From Methylomicrobium agile (GTDB lineage Bacteria > Pseudomonadota > Gammaproteobacteria > Methylococcales > Methylomonadaceae): 64,000 nucleotides of DNA. Of this stretch, positions 15,358 through 24,314 are shown piece after piece (within the stretch, counting starts at the first letter, position 1; each line of letters begins with the position of its first letter). Location: NCBI RefSeq assembly GCF_000733855.1, contig NZ_JPOJ01000001.1, positions 1,612,001 through 1,676,000 of the forward strand, read 5' to 3'. The notes below the pieces were generated by a model. That model saw only the letters and a program-made list of their open reading frames with translations. It did no database searches and was not told the origin of the DNA. Both the position numbers and the translations under genes were made by a program.

Positions 15358-17010
15358 ATGAATCTGTCTTATCGTCGCTTTTTCATTTTGGCGTTGTGGC
15401 TGCCGCTGCTGTGTTTCGGTTCGGCGCGCGCTGGAACCTATACGCTAACGATCGACGAAAAAGCAGTCAACCTGACCGGAAAACCGCAAACCGCGATCGT
15501 CGCCAACGGTAGCCTGCCCGCACCGACGCTGCACTGGCGCGAAGGCGAAGAGGTCACGCTGAACGTGGTCAATCGCCTGAAGGAGCCGACCTCGATCCAT
15601 TGGCACGGAATCGTGCTGCCTTACCGGATGGACGGCGTACCCGGCATTAGCTTTGCGGGGATTGAACCGGGGAAAATCTTTACTTACCGGTTCCGGGTCA
15701 AACAGAACGGAACCTACTGGTACCACGGCCATTCCGGCATGCAGGAACAACAGGGTCTGTTCGGCGCGCTGGTGATCGAGCCGGCACACCCGCATCGGCC
15801 AACCGAGCGCGACTATGTGCTGCTGCTTTCGGACTGGCCCGAGGCCGATCCGGAACGGACGCTCGCGCGCCTGAAAAAACAGAGCGATTACTATAATTTT
15901 CAGAAAAGAACCGTCGCGAACCTGTTTACCGACCTGCGTGAACGCGGCGTTTCTGAAACAATAAACGACCGGCTGGCCTGGGGGCAGATGCGGATGGAGC
16001 CGACCGACCTGGCCGATGTGACCGGCGCCACTTATCATTTTTTGGTTAACGGGCACACGCCGGCGATGGACTGGGCGGCGCTGTTCAGTCCCGGCGATCG
16101 AGTGCGCCTGCGCATCGTCAATGCTTCCGCGATGACCCATTTCGACGTCAGGATTCCGGGTTTGAAAATGCGGGTGATCGAAGCGGACGGCCAGCCGGTG
16201 ATGCCGGTTGATGTGGAAGAGCTCCGGATCGCAGTCGCCGAAACTTACGATGTTCTGGTCGAACCGGAAGCGGACCGGGCTTACCGGATTTTTGCCGAAG
16301 CGATGGATCGAAGCGGCTTTGCGTCGGCGACCCTGACACCCAAAATCGGTTTGCAGGCGGAATTGCCGAAAATGCGTCCGCACACTTTGTTGACGCTGGC
16401 GGACATGGGGCCGATGCACGTCGGTCACGGCGCCCATGCCGAGCATCAGGCGGCCGTACCGAACGATAACGGACTTGATCAGCCGCCGCATGCAGATCAT
16501 GCGGATCATACCGGACATCAGAGGCATCCCCGACCGGCTTCCGTGCCTCACGCGGAAGCGCCCGCGATGGGCTCCTACAAGGCGTTGGACTATCGGCATC
16601 TAATGGCCGCCGCTCCGAACCGCGGCTGGCGGCAGCCAGACCGCGAGATCAGGCTACGCCTGACCGGCAATATGTACCGTTATATCTGGTCGTTCGACGA
16701 CGTCAAATATTCGGACTCGGAGCCTATCCGGGTCAAGTTCGGCGAGCATATCCGCTTCACCTATGTGAACGAAACGATGATGAACCATCCGATCCATCTG
16801 CACGGCCTATGGCAGTATCTCGACAACGGCAACGGCGCTTTCAATCCGAAAAAACACGTAATCAACGTGCCGCCGGGCCAGACGGTCAGCGTGATCGTGA
16901 TCGCCGACGCGGAGGGGGAATGGGCGTTCCACTGCCATTTGCTGTACCACATGGATACCGGCATGTTTCGCAAACTGATCGTCGAGAAAGCCGAGCACGT
17001 CCGCGAATGA
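15358..17010 (+). CDS. copA: CopA-type multicopper oxidase
   Basis: A 550-residue periplasmic oxidase (copper-resistance CopA class, which oxidises Cu(I) and sequesters copper). Signal peptide MNLSYRRFFILALW, with a twin-arginine-like SYRRFFI, ends near SARA. Copper ligands are HWHG (81-84), WYHGHSG (121-127), HPIHLHG (477-483) and HCHLLYHMDTGM (525-536), the last giving the type 1 Cys-His-Met set. Between domains 2 and 3 is a His-rich linker (GHGAHAEHQ, HADHADHTGHQRH at about 360-400), a likely extra copper sponge. The ATG at 15358 fits the leader; an in-frame ATG at 15298 would add 20 residues. It overlaps copB by ATGA. Confidence 0.93.
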   Translation: MNLSYRRFFILALWLPLLCFGSARAGTYTLTIDEKAVNLTGKPQTAIVANGSLPAPTLHWREGEEVTLNVVNRLKEPTSIHWHGIVLPYRMDGVPGISFAGIEPGKIFTYRFRVKQNGTYWYHGHSGMQEQQGLFGALVIEPAHPHRPTERDYVLLLSDWPEADPERTLARLKKQSDYYNFQKRTVANLFTDLRERGVSETINDRLAWGQMRMEPTDLADVTGATYHFLVNGHTPAMDWAALFSPGDRVRLRIVNASAMTHFDVRIPGLKMRVIEADGQPVMPVDVEELRIAVAETYDVLVEPEADRAYRIFAEAMDRSGFASATLTPKIGLQAELPKMRPHTLLTLADMGPMHVGHGAHAEHQAAVPNDNGLDQPPHADHADHTGHQRHPRPASVPHAEAPAMGSYKALDYRHLMAAAPNRGWRQPDREIRLRLTGNMYRYIWSFDDVKYSDSEPIRVKFGEHIRFTYVNETMMNHPIHLHGLWQYLDNGNGAFNPKKHVINVPPGQTVSVIVIADAEGEWAFHCHLLYHMDTGMFRKLIVEKAEHVRE

Positions 17011-17714
17011 AGACCTATTCCTTCAACCCGGTCGAGCTCCGCCTCCTGCTAGGGAGCCTGCTGGCGGGCCTGTTCTACGCGCATCCGGCCTCCGCACAGG
17101 ACGACCGGATGATTTTCAGCAGGTTCATGGCCGAACGTTTCGAGTACGAAGGCAACGAAAACCTGCATTTGTTCAAATGGGACATCAAGCACTGGATCGG
17201 CAACGACGACCACAAGCTTTACCTGAAAACCGAGGGCGACTATTCGGCCGACCAGGACATCTTCGGGCGCGCCGACCTGCAGCTGCTGTACAGCCGCAAT
17301 ATCGATACGTTCTGGGATTTTCAGATCGGCGCGCGCCGGGCGTTCGAGCCGGAACGGACTTTTGACGCGGTGATCGGCTTTCAGGGGCTCGCGCCTTATT
17401 TCGTCGAGGTCGACGGCGCCGTCTTCATCACCGACAACGGCAATCTGCTGGGCCGCTTGAGCCTGGGCTACGAAATGCTGCTGACCCAGCGTCTGATCCT
17501 GATGCCCAGAATCGAAGTCAATGTCGCAGCAGAGGACATCGAGAACCGCGGCGTGAAGGCCGGCGTAACCGAATTCGAGGCGGGCATGCGGCTGCGTTAC
17601 GAGATCGAGCGCGAATTCGCGCCCTATGTCGGCTTCGATTATGTGGAAGAGGAGTCGCTGCGCGAACACCATCACAGCGTGCGCTTTGTGGTGGGAATGC
17701 GGTTCTGGTATTGA
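17007..17714 (+). CDS. copB: CopB-type outer-membrane copper resistance protein
   Basis: A 235-residue CopB. Signal peptide about 1-30 (ending HPASAQ), then the family pattern: KHWIGNDDHKLYLKTEGDYS, LQLLYSRNIDTFWDFQIGAR and EIEREFAPYVGFDYVE. It ends in FWY, the C-terminal aromatic typical of outer-membrane beta-barrels. The N-terminal Met/His-rich segment of long CopB proteins is missing, so this is a short form. The ATG at 17007 overlaps the copA stop (ATGA), so the two are translationally coupled. It probably works with copA in copper tolerance at the envelope. Confidence 0.92.
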   Translation: MKTYSFNPVELRLLLGSLLAGLFYAHPASAQDDRMIFSRFMAERFEYEGNENLHLFKWDIKHWIGNDDHKLYLKTEGDYSADQDIFGRADLQLLYSRNIDTFWDFQIGARRAFEPERTFDAVIGFQGLAPYFVEVDGAVFITDNGNLLGRLSLGYEMLLTQRLILMPRIEVNVAAEDIENRGVKAGVTEFEAGMRLRYEIEREFAPYVGFDYVEEESLREHHHSVRFVVGMRFWY

Positions 17715-17750
17715 GACGGCGAAAGCTGAAATCGGCGCCGTTATAAGGAA

Positions 17751-17785
17751 AAGACCTGCCGGGTTTTAAAAACCCGGCAGGTCTT
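17751..17785. terminator. Bidirectional terminator between copB and dsbA
   Basis: A nearly perfect 35-base palindrome with arms AAGACCTGCCGGGTTTT and AAAACCCGGCAGGTCTT. It lies between the ends of two converging genes. Confidence 0.88.
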
Positions 17786-17796
17786 CAAGCGGAAAA

Positions 17797-18657
17797 TTAT
17801 TTTTTGGCCGCGGCTTCCTTTTTGATCAACTGGTTCGTGACCTCGATCATTTTTTCATGCGATCCGGCCGATCTGCCGTCGACCTTGTATTTGCCGTTCA
17901 CGATCAGCACCGGCACGCCGGTCACGCCGTAACGCGCGGGCATAGCCGCAGCCTGGCGGACCTTGGTATCGACCAGAAAGGAATTGTAGGCCTCGTGGAA
18001 GTCGGCTTCCTTGACGCCGTGCGCGGTAAAGAACGCGGCCAGCTCCTCTTCGGTTTCCAGCTTCTGACGCTTGTTCTGCAGGGTATCGAAGAAGTCCGCA
18101 TGAACCTTGTCGTCGAGTACGCCCAAGGCCTGGGCGACATAAAACGCTTTCGCGTGCTTCGCCCAAAGATCGCTGAACGCGGCCGGTTGGCGGATAAAAT
18201 CGACATTGGCGGGAAGCTTTTTGACCCAGCTTTCGAGAATCGGCTCGAAGTCGTAGCAATGCGGACAGCCGTACCAGAAAAACTCGATCACCTCGATCTT
18301 GTCCGGATCCTGGGTCGGTTGCGGCGCATCAAGCGTTTCATAGCCGCCGGCCAGTTCTTCCTCCGCTGCCGGGCCTGCGGCCGGCTCTGCCGCCGGGGCG
18401 GCCGGTTCGACCTGGGCGGGCGCGGCCGTTTCGGCGGTGGGCTGCGGCGCCTGAGCCGCCGGCGTAGCCGGAGCAGGCGGCGAGGCTTCGGCAGCCGGTT
18501 GTTTCTCTGCGGACGCCGGGGCTGCCGTCGCCTGTTCGGGCGCAGCGGTCTCACTGCCGGGCCGCTCTTGCATTTTCTGGTAGAAAAATATCGAAGCGCC
18601 TGCCAGTACGGCAAGCGTCAGAATGATCAGTCCGATTTGGATAAAGTTTTTACGCAT
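17797..18657 (-). CDS. dsbA: Membrane-anchored DsbA-type thiol:disulfide oxidoreductase
   Basis: A 286-residue protein. A single N-terminal membrane helix (about 7-26) is followed by an Ala/Pro-rich linker to about 110, then a DsbA domain with FFWYGCPHCYDFEP (active-site Cys131 and Cys134, CPHC). The cis-Pro loop TGVPVLIVNGKY is near 247-258. It is expected to introduce disulfides into periplasmic proteins. Ordinary DsbA is a soluble protein of about 210 residues, so the anchor plus roughly 80-residue low-complexity linker is a notable extension. The neighbouring cytochrome c4 and engB genes repeat the order seen in Pseudomonas and relatives. Confidence 0.9.
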   Translation of the reverse strand: MRKNFIQIGLIILTLAVLAGASIFFYQKMQERPGSETAAPEQATAAPASAEKQPAAEASPPAPATPAAQAPQPTAETAAPAQVEPAAPAAEPAAGPAAEEELAGGYETLDAPQPTQDPDKIEVIEFFWYGCPHCYDFEPILESWVKKLPANVDFIRQPAAFSDLWAKHAKAFYVAQALGVLDDKVHADFFDTLQNKRQKLETEEELAAFFTAHGVKEADFHEAYNSFLVDTKVRQAAAMPARYGVTGVPVLIVNGKYKVDGRSAGSHEKMIEVTNQLIKKEAAAKK

Positions 18658-18933
18658 TAACTTCGGTTTCCCAGGTAGTTGTAAATGACACGCTCACTTT
18701 GGAGACAGGGTGACGAGCGTATGACTTAACGATCATCAAAAAGGTGTCCGCACCTAACGCCGGAGACTAACCCGAAACGGCGCTGAAGAGATAGCGGCGC
18801 ACATCCATCGAATGAAGTGAAAGGCGGATGCGCTTCGCTCATCCGCCCGAGCTTCCAAGTGAACTTTCGCCGTAACAGCCCGTCATGAAGAGCGCTCTTT
18901 CGACACTATTTCTCGCCTGATGCCGACACGGCC
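18658..18933. other. Intergenic region with a short hairpin
   Basis: No gene is seen. GGCGGAT (18823-18829) and ATCCGCC (18841-18847) form a small inverted repeat; the rest is unremarkable. The dsbA stop is far to the left, so this stretch is the upstream region of dsbA and the downstream region of the cytochrome gene. Confidence 0.5.
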
Positions 18934-19620
18934 TTATTTCATCATCGAGATATGGTAAGCAACCGCCCGGATTTCCTCGTCGGTCATCTTCCGGGCGATC
19001 ATGTGCATCATGTTTTCCGACGTATTGCCGCGCGCGCCGGTTTTGAAATCGGTCAACGCCTTGATCAGATAATCGGCATGCTGCGAAAACAGGGCCGGAA
19101 ACGCCGCCGGCTGGTTGCCTTCGCCGAACGGGCCGTGGCAGGCGATACAGGCGGACACCTCGCGCTGGCGGTCGCCGTTGCGGTACAGGTCGCTGCCTTG
19201 AGCGATCAGTTCGGGCACCGATTTGGATTTGACCGGGGCCGCGGCCGGCTGCTCGTCCTCGTCTTCGTCCTCATCGGGCGGCGGCAGCACCGGCATCGCA
19301 TTCGCCGAAATTTTCTGCGCCGCATAGTAAGCGGCGATATCGGCCATGTCTCCGTCGGACAACGGCAGCGCCATCGCCGACATCATCGGATCGTTGCGGG
19401 CGCCGCTCTTGAATGCCAGCAGTTGTTTGGCCAGGTAGGAGGCATGTTGCTGGGCCAGTTTCGGAAAATTCGGCGCCATGCTGTTGCCGTTGTCGCCGTG
19501 GCAACTGTTGCAGGCGGCCGCTTTGTCTTTTCCTGCGCGAGGATTGCCCTCCGCATGTAAAATAGCGGAAGCGCCGCACATCGCGATACCGACTGCAACG
19601 GCCAGGAACTTTATTTTCAT
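18934..19620 (-). CDS. Cytochrome c4 (diheme)
   Basis: A 228-residue periplasmic cytochrome. The signal peptide is about 1-23. Two heme-attachment motifs, CNSCH (37-41) and CIACH (158-162), are each followed by a distal Met region (MMSAMALPLSDGDMADIAAYY; MMHMIARKMTDEEIRAVAYH). It transfers electrons to terminal oxidases or other periplasmic acceptors. The linker between domains is unusually acidic (DEDEDEDE at about 116-123) and Ala/Pro-rich, longer than in typical c4. It sits between dsbA and engB as in other Gammaproteobacteria. Confidence 0.93.
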   Translation of the reverse strand: MKIKFLAVAVGIAMCGASAILHAEGNPRAGKDKAAACNSCHGDNGNSMAPNFPKLAQQHASYLAKQLLAFKSGARNDPMMSAMALPLSDGDMADIAAYYAAQKISANAMPVLPPPDEDEDEDEQPAAAPVKSKSVPELIAQGSDLYRNGDRQREVSACIACHGPFGEGNQPAAFPALFSQHADYLIKALTDFKTGARGNTSENMMHMIARKMTDEEIRAVAYHISMMK

Positions 19621-19726
19621 CAGACTCCCCTTCGGAATTTTTCGTTATTTTTATGACGTTCGGAACTGGCTGTTTCCGGCTTGGCCCGGGATTCTACCCC
19701 ATTTATCTTAGCGGATCGAGACAGCA

Positions 19727-20335
19727 ATGAATCCAGTTTATCATCAAGCAAAATTTATTAACAGTGCTCCAAATCTGAAACATGCGCCCCCCGACCACGG
19801 ACTGGAAGTGGCTTTCGCGGGCCGTTCCAACGCCGGTAAATCGAGCGCGCTGAATACCCTGACCCGGCAAAATGCGCTGGCCCGAATCAGTAAAACGCCG
19901 GGGCGGACCCAGATGCTCAACTTCTTCGAAATCACCGAGGGGCAGCGCTTCGTGGACCTGCCCGGCTACGGCTTCGCAACCGCGCCGCTCGCGGCCATAC
20001 AGCAGTGGCGCAAGGCGATCGAGGATTATTTGAACCGGCGGAAATCGTTGTGCGGGATCGTGCTGGTGATGGACGTGCGCCACCCTTTGGCCGAATTCGA
20101 CTGGCAGATGCTGCAATGGTGCGAACATGCGCAGCTGCCCGCGCACATTCTGCTGACCAAGGCCGACAAGCTCAGCTTCGGCGCGGCCAAGAATGCGCTG
20201 CTGGAGGTCCAAAAAGAATTGAGCGGCGCGCCGATTCCGCTGAGCGTGCAGTTGTTCTCGTCGCTGAAGAAAAACGGGGTGGACGAGGCGCACGCCGCGC
20301 TCGACCGGTTATTCGCCCGGCCGGCCGCGGATTAG
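19727..20335 (+). CDS. engB: Ribosome biogenesis GTPase YihA/YsxC (EngB)
   Basis: A 202-residue TRAFAC GTPase needed for large-subunit assembly. The P-loop is GRSNAGKSS (32-40), switch I lies around [13 protein letters not shown]3 is DLPGYG (77-82) and G4 is LTKADKLS. Length is standard. It is divergent from the cytochrome c4 gene and its 3' end overlaps the converging metallo-hydrolase by 4 bases. Confidence 0.96.
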   Translation: MNPVYHQAKFINSAPNLKHAPPDHGLEVAFAGRSNAGKSSALNTLTRQNALARISKTPGRTQMLNFFEITEGQRFVDLPGYGFATAPLAAIQQWRKAIEDYLNRRKSLCGIVLVMDVRHPLAEFDWQMLQWCEHAQLPAHILLTKADKLSFGAAKNALLEVQKELSGAPIPLSVQLFSSLKKNGVDEAHAALDRLFARPAAD

Positions 20336-21213
20336 AGGCAGACTTCCATGCCTTCGTGCGCGATGAACAGCCTGTCCGTAAAATGCGGATGCTGTTCCTT
20401 CAATTCCCGGTAAATCCGGTCGAGGTCGGCATCGGTCCGGGTCGGCTCATGGTGGGTCAGAAACAGCCGCTTCGCATTCGCCTCGATGGCCAGCTTGATC
20501 CCGGACCGGTAAGTGCCGTGCCCCCAGCCCTGCCGAATCGCATACTCTTCATCGGTATAGGACGAATCGACGATCAGCGCATCCACTCCCCGCATCGCCG
20601 CCTGGATTTCCTGGTTTTTTTCGACCAGGAACAACTGGAAAGACTCGTAGTAATCGTCCTCGGGCTGATAAATGTTGACCGGATTTTCGAAATCGCCGGT
20701 GAAAAACAGCGAGGCGCCGTCGCACTCGACCCGGTAGCCGAAATTCAGCACCGGATGATTCAAAATGATCGGGGTGATCCGGGCGCTGCCGACACTGACC
20801 GTTTCGCCGGGCCGGACCGTCAGATATTCGATCCGGGCTTTCAACTGCGCTTCATGAATCGGAAAATAACTGTATTGCAACTGCACCGACAACGCCCGGT
20901 TGATGTTTTCGTCGGTGACCGGGTCGAGTCCGCCGTAAATGTTGATCCGGTTGTTTTTAAAGAATATCGGCAGGAAAAAAGGCAGGCCCTGGATGTGGTC
21001 CCAGTGGGTATGGGTGATGAAAATGTTCGCGGTGATCGGCATGCTGCCGAGCAGGGTTTGCGCCAGCGCATGGATGCCGGTGCCGGCATCGAGAATGATC
21101 AATTCGTCCCGCTCCGTCCGGATTTCGATGCAGGTCGTGTTGCCGCCGTATTTGACGGTCATCGGCCCCGGCGTCGGAATCGATCCTCTCACTCCCCAGA
21201 ATTTGAATTTCAT
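20332..21213 (-). CDS. MBL-fold metallo-hydrolase (cyclic-nucleotide phosphodiesterase/RNase Z-like)
   Basis: A 293-residue protein of the metallo-beta-lactamase fold. The N-terminus is [17 protein letters not shown]; the metal motif is HTHWDH (68-73), with further ligands at FTGDFE and LTHHEP. The GVRGS start and HTHWDH are typical of the group that includes PDE1-like and heavy-metal-responsive hydrolases. The substrate is unknown. It starts 16 bases after the HDOD gene stop, so both are probably one leftward operon and may share a signalling role. Confidence 0.85.
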   Translation of the reverse strand: MKFKFWGVRGSIPTPGPMTVKYGGNTTCIEIRTERDELIILDAGTGIHALAQTLLGSMPITANIFITHTHWDHIQGLPFFLPIFFKNNRINIYGGLDPVTDENINRALSVQLQYSYFPIHEAQLKARIEYLTVRPGETVSVGSARITPIILNHPVLNFGYRVECDGASLFFTGDFENPVNIYQPEDDYYESFQLFLVEKNQEIQAAMRGVDALIVDSSYTDEEYAIRQGWGHGTYRSGIKLAIEANAKRLFLTHHEPTRTDADLDRIYRELKEQHPHFTDRLFIAHEGMEVCL

Positions 21214-21229
21214 TAAACTATCTTTGCAA

Positions 21230-22072
21230 TTACGGTTTGATGAAAAGTTCGGCTCCCTGCGCGATGACGTCCAGATTGCCGAGGTCGTCGATCAAGGCTT
21301 CCAGGGATAAACCGAAACGGTTTACCACCGTCTCGGGAAAGGCCTCGGTCACCGGATTGCCGCCATCGCCGTAGCGCAGCCTTTTGCCGATCTGGTTCGC
21401 CGCAAACAGGCATTCGCCGAAAGCATTGTCCGGAGGGTGGTGATGATGCCGGATCGTTTCGGTCAACAGCTCGGAAAGCTCCCATTTTTCGGCCAGCAAC
21501 GCCCCGGCTTCGGCATGGTCGATGCCGAGAAAAGCCTGCTCGCAGAGATGCAGCGGCATGTTCTCCTCTTTGCTTTTGGCCAATGCCAGCTTGAAGCCTT
21601 CCGGCCTGAACTCCGCAAACACCACCTTGCCGAAATCGTGGAGCAACCCCGCCACGAAGCAATCGCCGCATGCCTGCTGACTCAGGCCCGCTCTCTCGGC
21701 GAGTTTGCGGCTGATCTCGGCGGTGGTCAACGCATGCAGCAAAAATGCGCTCGGGTTGAAACCGGCCTTGTTCGAAGTTTTCAGCATCCCCATCGCGGCG
21801 ATGCTCATCGCGAGATTCTTGACGGTGTTCAACCCGACGTGCACGACTGCGCGCTGTATCGAATTGATTTTATGGGATAGCCCGTAAAATGCGGAATTGA
21901 TTACCTTTAAAATCTTCACCGTCAGCACCGGGTCGCATTCGATCACTTGCACGATCTCCTTCGCAGGCACCTCGATATTGGCGGTCAACTGCACCACTCG
22001 CTGTACGCTTTTCGGAAAAGCGGGCATTTTTTCCACCAGGGCAACGAGTTCGGCGTAATTCGGACTTTCCAT
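21230..22072 (-). CDS. HDOD domain signalling protein
   Basis: A 280-residue protein with an HDOD domain from about 10 to 205: FPKSVQRVVQLTANIEVPAK, ECDPVLTVKILKVINSAFYG and the remnant metal region LLHDFGKVVFAEF. HDOD proteins are HD-domain relatives that usually lack catalysis and act as scaffolds in signalling, often with cyclic nucleotides. The ATG at 22072 is preferred to a TTG at 22084. It is the first gene of an apparent operon with an MBL-fold hydrolase. Confidence 0.88.
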   Translation of the reverse strand: MESPNYAELVALVEKMPAFPKSVQRVVQLTANIEVPAKEIVQVIECDPVLTVKILKVINSAFYGLSHKINSIQRAVVHVGLNTVKNLAMSIAAMGMLKTSNKAGFNPSAFLLHALTTAEISRKLAERAGLSQQACGDCFVAGLLHDFGKVVFAEFRPEGFKLALAKSKEENMPLHLCEQAFLGIDHAEAGALLAEKWELSELLTETIRHHHHPPDNAFGECLFAANQIGKRLRYGDGGNPVTEAFPETVVNRFGLSLEALIDDLGNLDVIAQGAELFIKP

Positions 22073-22156
22073 GCTTTGGCACAAAATGAAAAAAGATTAT
22101 TATGAGCATAGCAAAGAAAACGGAATTTAACGGCCGGAGGACCCGTAGAAAAGAAA

Positions 22157-22191
22157 AAACCCCAAAATACCGGAGCGGTATTTTGGGGTTT
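22157..22191. terminator. Strong hairpin terminator
   Basis: AAACCCCAAAATACC (22157-22171) pairs perfectly with GGTATTTTGGGGTTT (22177-22191) across a 5-base loop. It lies upstream of the HDOD gene and downstream of the leftward rubredoxin/MBL gene, so it most likely ends the latter's transcript. Confidence 0.85.
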
Positions 22192-22314
22192 GAAGAAAAT
22201 CAGCCGAATGCAGGGGGAGAGCGAGGCTGATCCGACGCCGTTGTGAGGCGTACGTCATTGAGAGCGAACGGAGGGTGAAAAAGTTCCGGGAAATTTAGAT
22301 TGACGAAATTTCGA

Positions 22315-23064
22315 TCAACGATCGCTCCGGGCCGCCAGCCGTTCGAAGCGGGCCAGCCAGTCGGCAAAAGGGATCACATAGTCGTAACCGCAGACCGTTT
22401 TGAGCGGCCGGCCTTTCAGGTTTTCGAAAATTACGGCGCCCTGCCGGCGCGTTTCGCGCTTTGGCCCGTAAGGATTGAAGATCATTCCGCCGTCGGCCGT
22501 CAAAAAGACGTAGTCGCAGATGAACAGCACATCGCGGTAAATATAAAACGTGAAACCCGGAGTATGTCCGCCGCTATGATGCGCTTCGATTCCGAAAGCG
22601 GTAAAGTCTCCGGTAAAACGGCGGTCGACATCGAACCGCGCGGCCAGGGGATGCCTCGCATCGAGCTCGTGCAGCCCGACTTCCGCCCGCCATAGCCGGC
22701 GATACTGATTCGAAGCGCCCATGAAATGAAGATGCGTAAACAGGATCGCCCTGACCGGTTCGAGATCGCGGTTGAAGGCCGACGGCGCGTCGATCCAGAC
22801 GCCGCCTTGCTCCGTCTCGATCCGGTAGGCGGCATGCTCGTAGCCGAGTTTCGGAACCGACAGCAACTGGGTAACGCCCTCGCTCACCGGCGTCCCGGTC
22901 ACCCGGAATTGTTTTTCGACGGTATCCCAAGGCAGGAAACGGTCGTGCCGGGCGCCGCAGAACGGGCACACGTCGGGCATTTCGCCGATCATGTTGTAGC
23001 CGCACTCCAGGCACACCCATTGCGGCGCCAGAGCGGCAAGAATTTCGGTTTCGGGGAGAGTCAT
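22315..23064 (-). CDS. Rubredoxin-like zinc ribbon plus MBL-fold protein
   Basis: A 249-residue protein. The N-terminal domain has a rubredoxin-type pair WVCLECGYNMIGEMPDVCPF (CxxCG ... CPFCG, about 16-40). The rest is a metallo-beta-lactamase-like fold containing FTHLHFMGASN, where the usual HxHxDH motif lacks the Asp-His pair, then HHSGGHTPG and FICDYVF. Iron-bound rubredoxin plus MBL pairings resemble flavodiiron/rubredoxin oxidoreductases, but the flavodoxin part is absent. The start at 23064 is set by GGAGG 8 bases upstream; a TTG at 23088 is less likely. Function is uncertain; loss of the metal residues argues against simple hydrolase activity. Confidence 0.72.
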   Translation of the reverse strand: MTLPETEILAALAPQWVCLECGYNMIGEMPDVCPFCGARHDRFLPWDTVEKQFRVTGTPVSEGVTQLLSVPKLGYEHAAYRIETEQGGVWIDAPSAFNRDLEPVRAILFTHLHFMGASNQYRRLWRAEVGLHELDARHPLAARFDVDRRFTGDFTAFGIEAHHSGGHTPGFTFYIYRDVLFICDYVFLTADGGMIFNPYGPKRETRRQGAVIFENLKGRPLKTVCGYDYVIPFADWLARFERLAARSDR

Positions 23065-23238
23065 GCGGATGTCCTCCGGCTGGGTCAACTGGCTATTGGA
23101 CCGCAGGGAAGCGAATAAGTTGGCGCCGGAAGCGTATCGAAAACCAGCATGACGAGGGTCGGCTGCACGCCTGTCTTACATTATGCTACGGTCGCCCGCC
23201 ACCGGAAAACATTGCAGCAAATCGCCGATCGTCCGTGC

Positions 23239-24294
23239 TCATTCCGCCGTTTTGCCGCGCAGCGAAGCGATTAGCGCCCGGATTGCCCGTTCCTGATCGA
23301 TCACGCTCGCGCACAGCCGGAACTGCCCGAGCGCGCGGTGAAGATTCTGCCCGGGGTCTTCGACCTTGAAGTAGCGGTTGCCTTCGAGATGATCGGTGTA
23401 GAAGCGAATTCCCAGTTCGAAAGGAATCAGCCGGATCGCGGGGAACAGATAATCGTAATCGGGGCCGGTAAAAAACCGGCCGGCTTCGCCAAGGTAACTG
23501 CCCAGTATCGCTTCGCCGATGCCGAGATCGAACGCGTCGTTTTCGGGGCGATGGCAGCAGGAACGCAGGCAGTCGCCGATGTCGTAATGCAGCAGGCCCG
23601 GCTTGACCGTATCGAGGTCGACCACGCCGACCACTTTTTGCCGGCCCTTGCCGAACAGAAAATTGTTCAGCTTCGGGTCGCCGTGGATGATTCGGAGCGG
23701 CAGCAGCCCCTGCCGTTTCGCGGATTCCAGGTTATCGGCAATCGCCTGATGGCGGTCGATAAAAGCAGCGCAGTCCGCGTCGATCAGGCGGGAATCGGCG
23801 TTGGCGAGCACTTCACGGTAACGCGCAAGGTAAGCCGGAGCGATATGGAATCCGGGCAGGGTATCCTTGAGCCGCGCCGGGTCCAGGTCGCCGAGCAGGC
23901 GGTGAAAATGCCCCAGCGCAAAACCGGCCTCGCGCGCTTCGCCCGGATCGCCGACCGACTCCAGGCTGACCGTGTCGGGAATATAGTCGAGCGCGCGCCA
24001 GAGCCGGTCCCGGCCGTCGCGCACATGGAAAAGCCCGGCTTCGGATTCGAGCGGCCGGGGAATTTTCAGTTCGACATCTTCGGGCGCCTTGCGGTCGAGA
24101 TGCCGGGCGATTTCGGCCAGATTCGCGAGCACCGCTTCCGGCTCCGGAAACACATGCGCATTGATGCGCTGCAACACGAAAGGCTCGGCGGCGGTGAGCA
24201 CTTGATAGGTTTCGTTGATCAGGCCGTTGCCCAGCGGCAGGACGGCCGCGCTCGACCCGGCAAATTGCCGGGCTATCGATAAAAGTTCAGTCAT
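23239..24294 (-). CDS. Phosphotransferase-family kinase (APH/choline-kinase fold)
   Basis: A 351-residue kinase-like protein. The N-lobe has LGNGLINETYQV and FVLQRINAHVFPEPEAVLAN; the catalytic loop is IIHGDPKLNNFLF and the metal-binding segment is VVDLDTVKPG. The order resembles the phosphotransferase-enzyme family containing N-acetylhexosamine 1-kinase (NahK) and homoserine-kinase-like enzymes, so a sugar or amino-alcohol is the likely acceptor. The ATG at 24294 gives a clean N-lobe; the frame extends to 24339. It lies 20 bases downstream of the DksA-like gene on the same strand. The exact substrate is open. Confidence 0.75.
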   Translation of the reverse strand: MTELLSIARQFAGSSAAVLPLGNGLINETYQVLTAAEPFVLQRINAHVFPEPEAVLANLAEIARHLDRKAPEDVELKIPRPLESEAGLFHVRDGRDRLWRALDYIPDTVSLESVGDPGEAREAGFALGHFHRLLGDLDPARLKDTLPGFHIAPAYLARYREVLANADSRLIDADCAAFIDRHQAIADNLESAKRQGLLPLRIIHGDPKLNNFLFGKGRQKVVGVVDLDTVKPGLLHYDIGDCLRSCCHRPENDAFDLGIGEAILGSYLGEAGRFFTGPDYDYLFPAIRLIPFELGIRFYTDHLEGNRYFKVEDPGQNLHRALGQFRLCASVIDQERAIRALIASLRGKTAE

Positions 24295-24314
24295 GCGGGG
24301 CGCGCTTTGGCGTT

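Noticed and set aside
20005..21216. Rightward frame (403 codons) covering the end of engB and the metallo-hydrolase
   Set aside because: It overlaps two well-supported genes in other frames and shows no family features.
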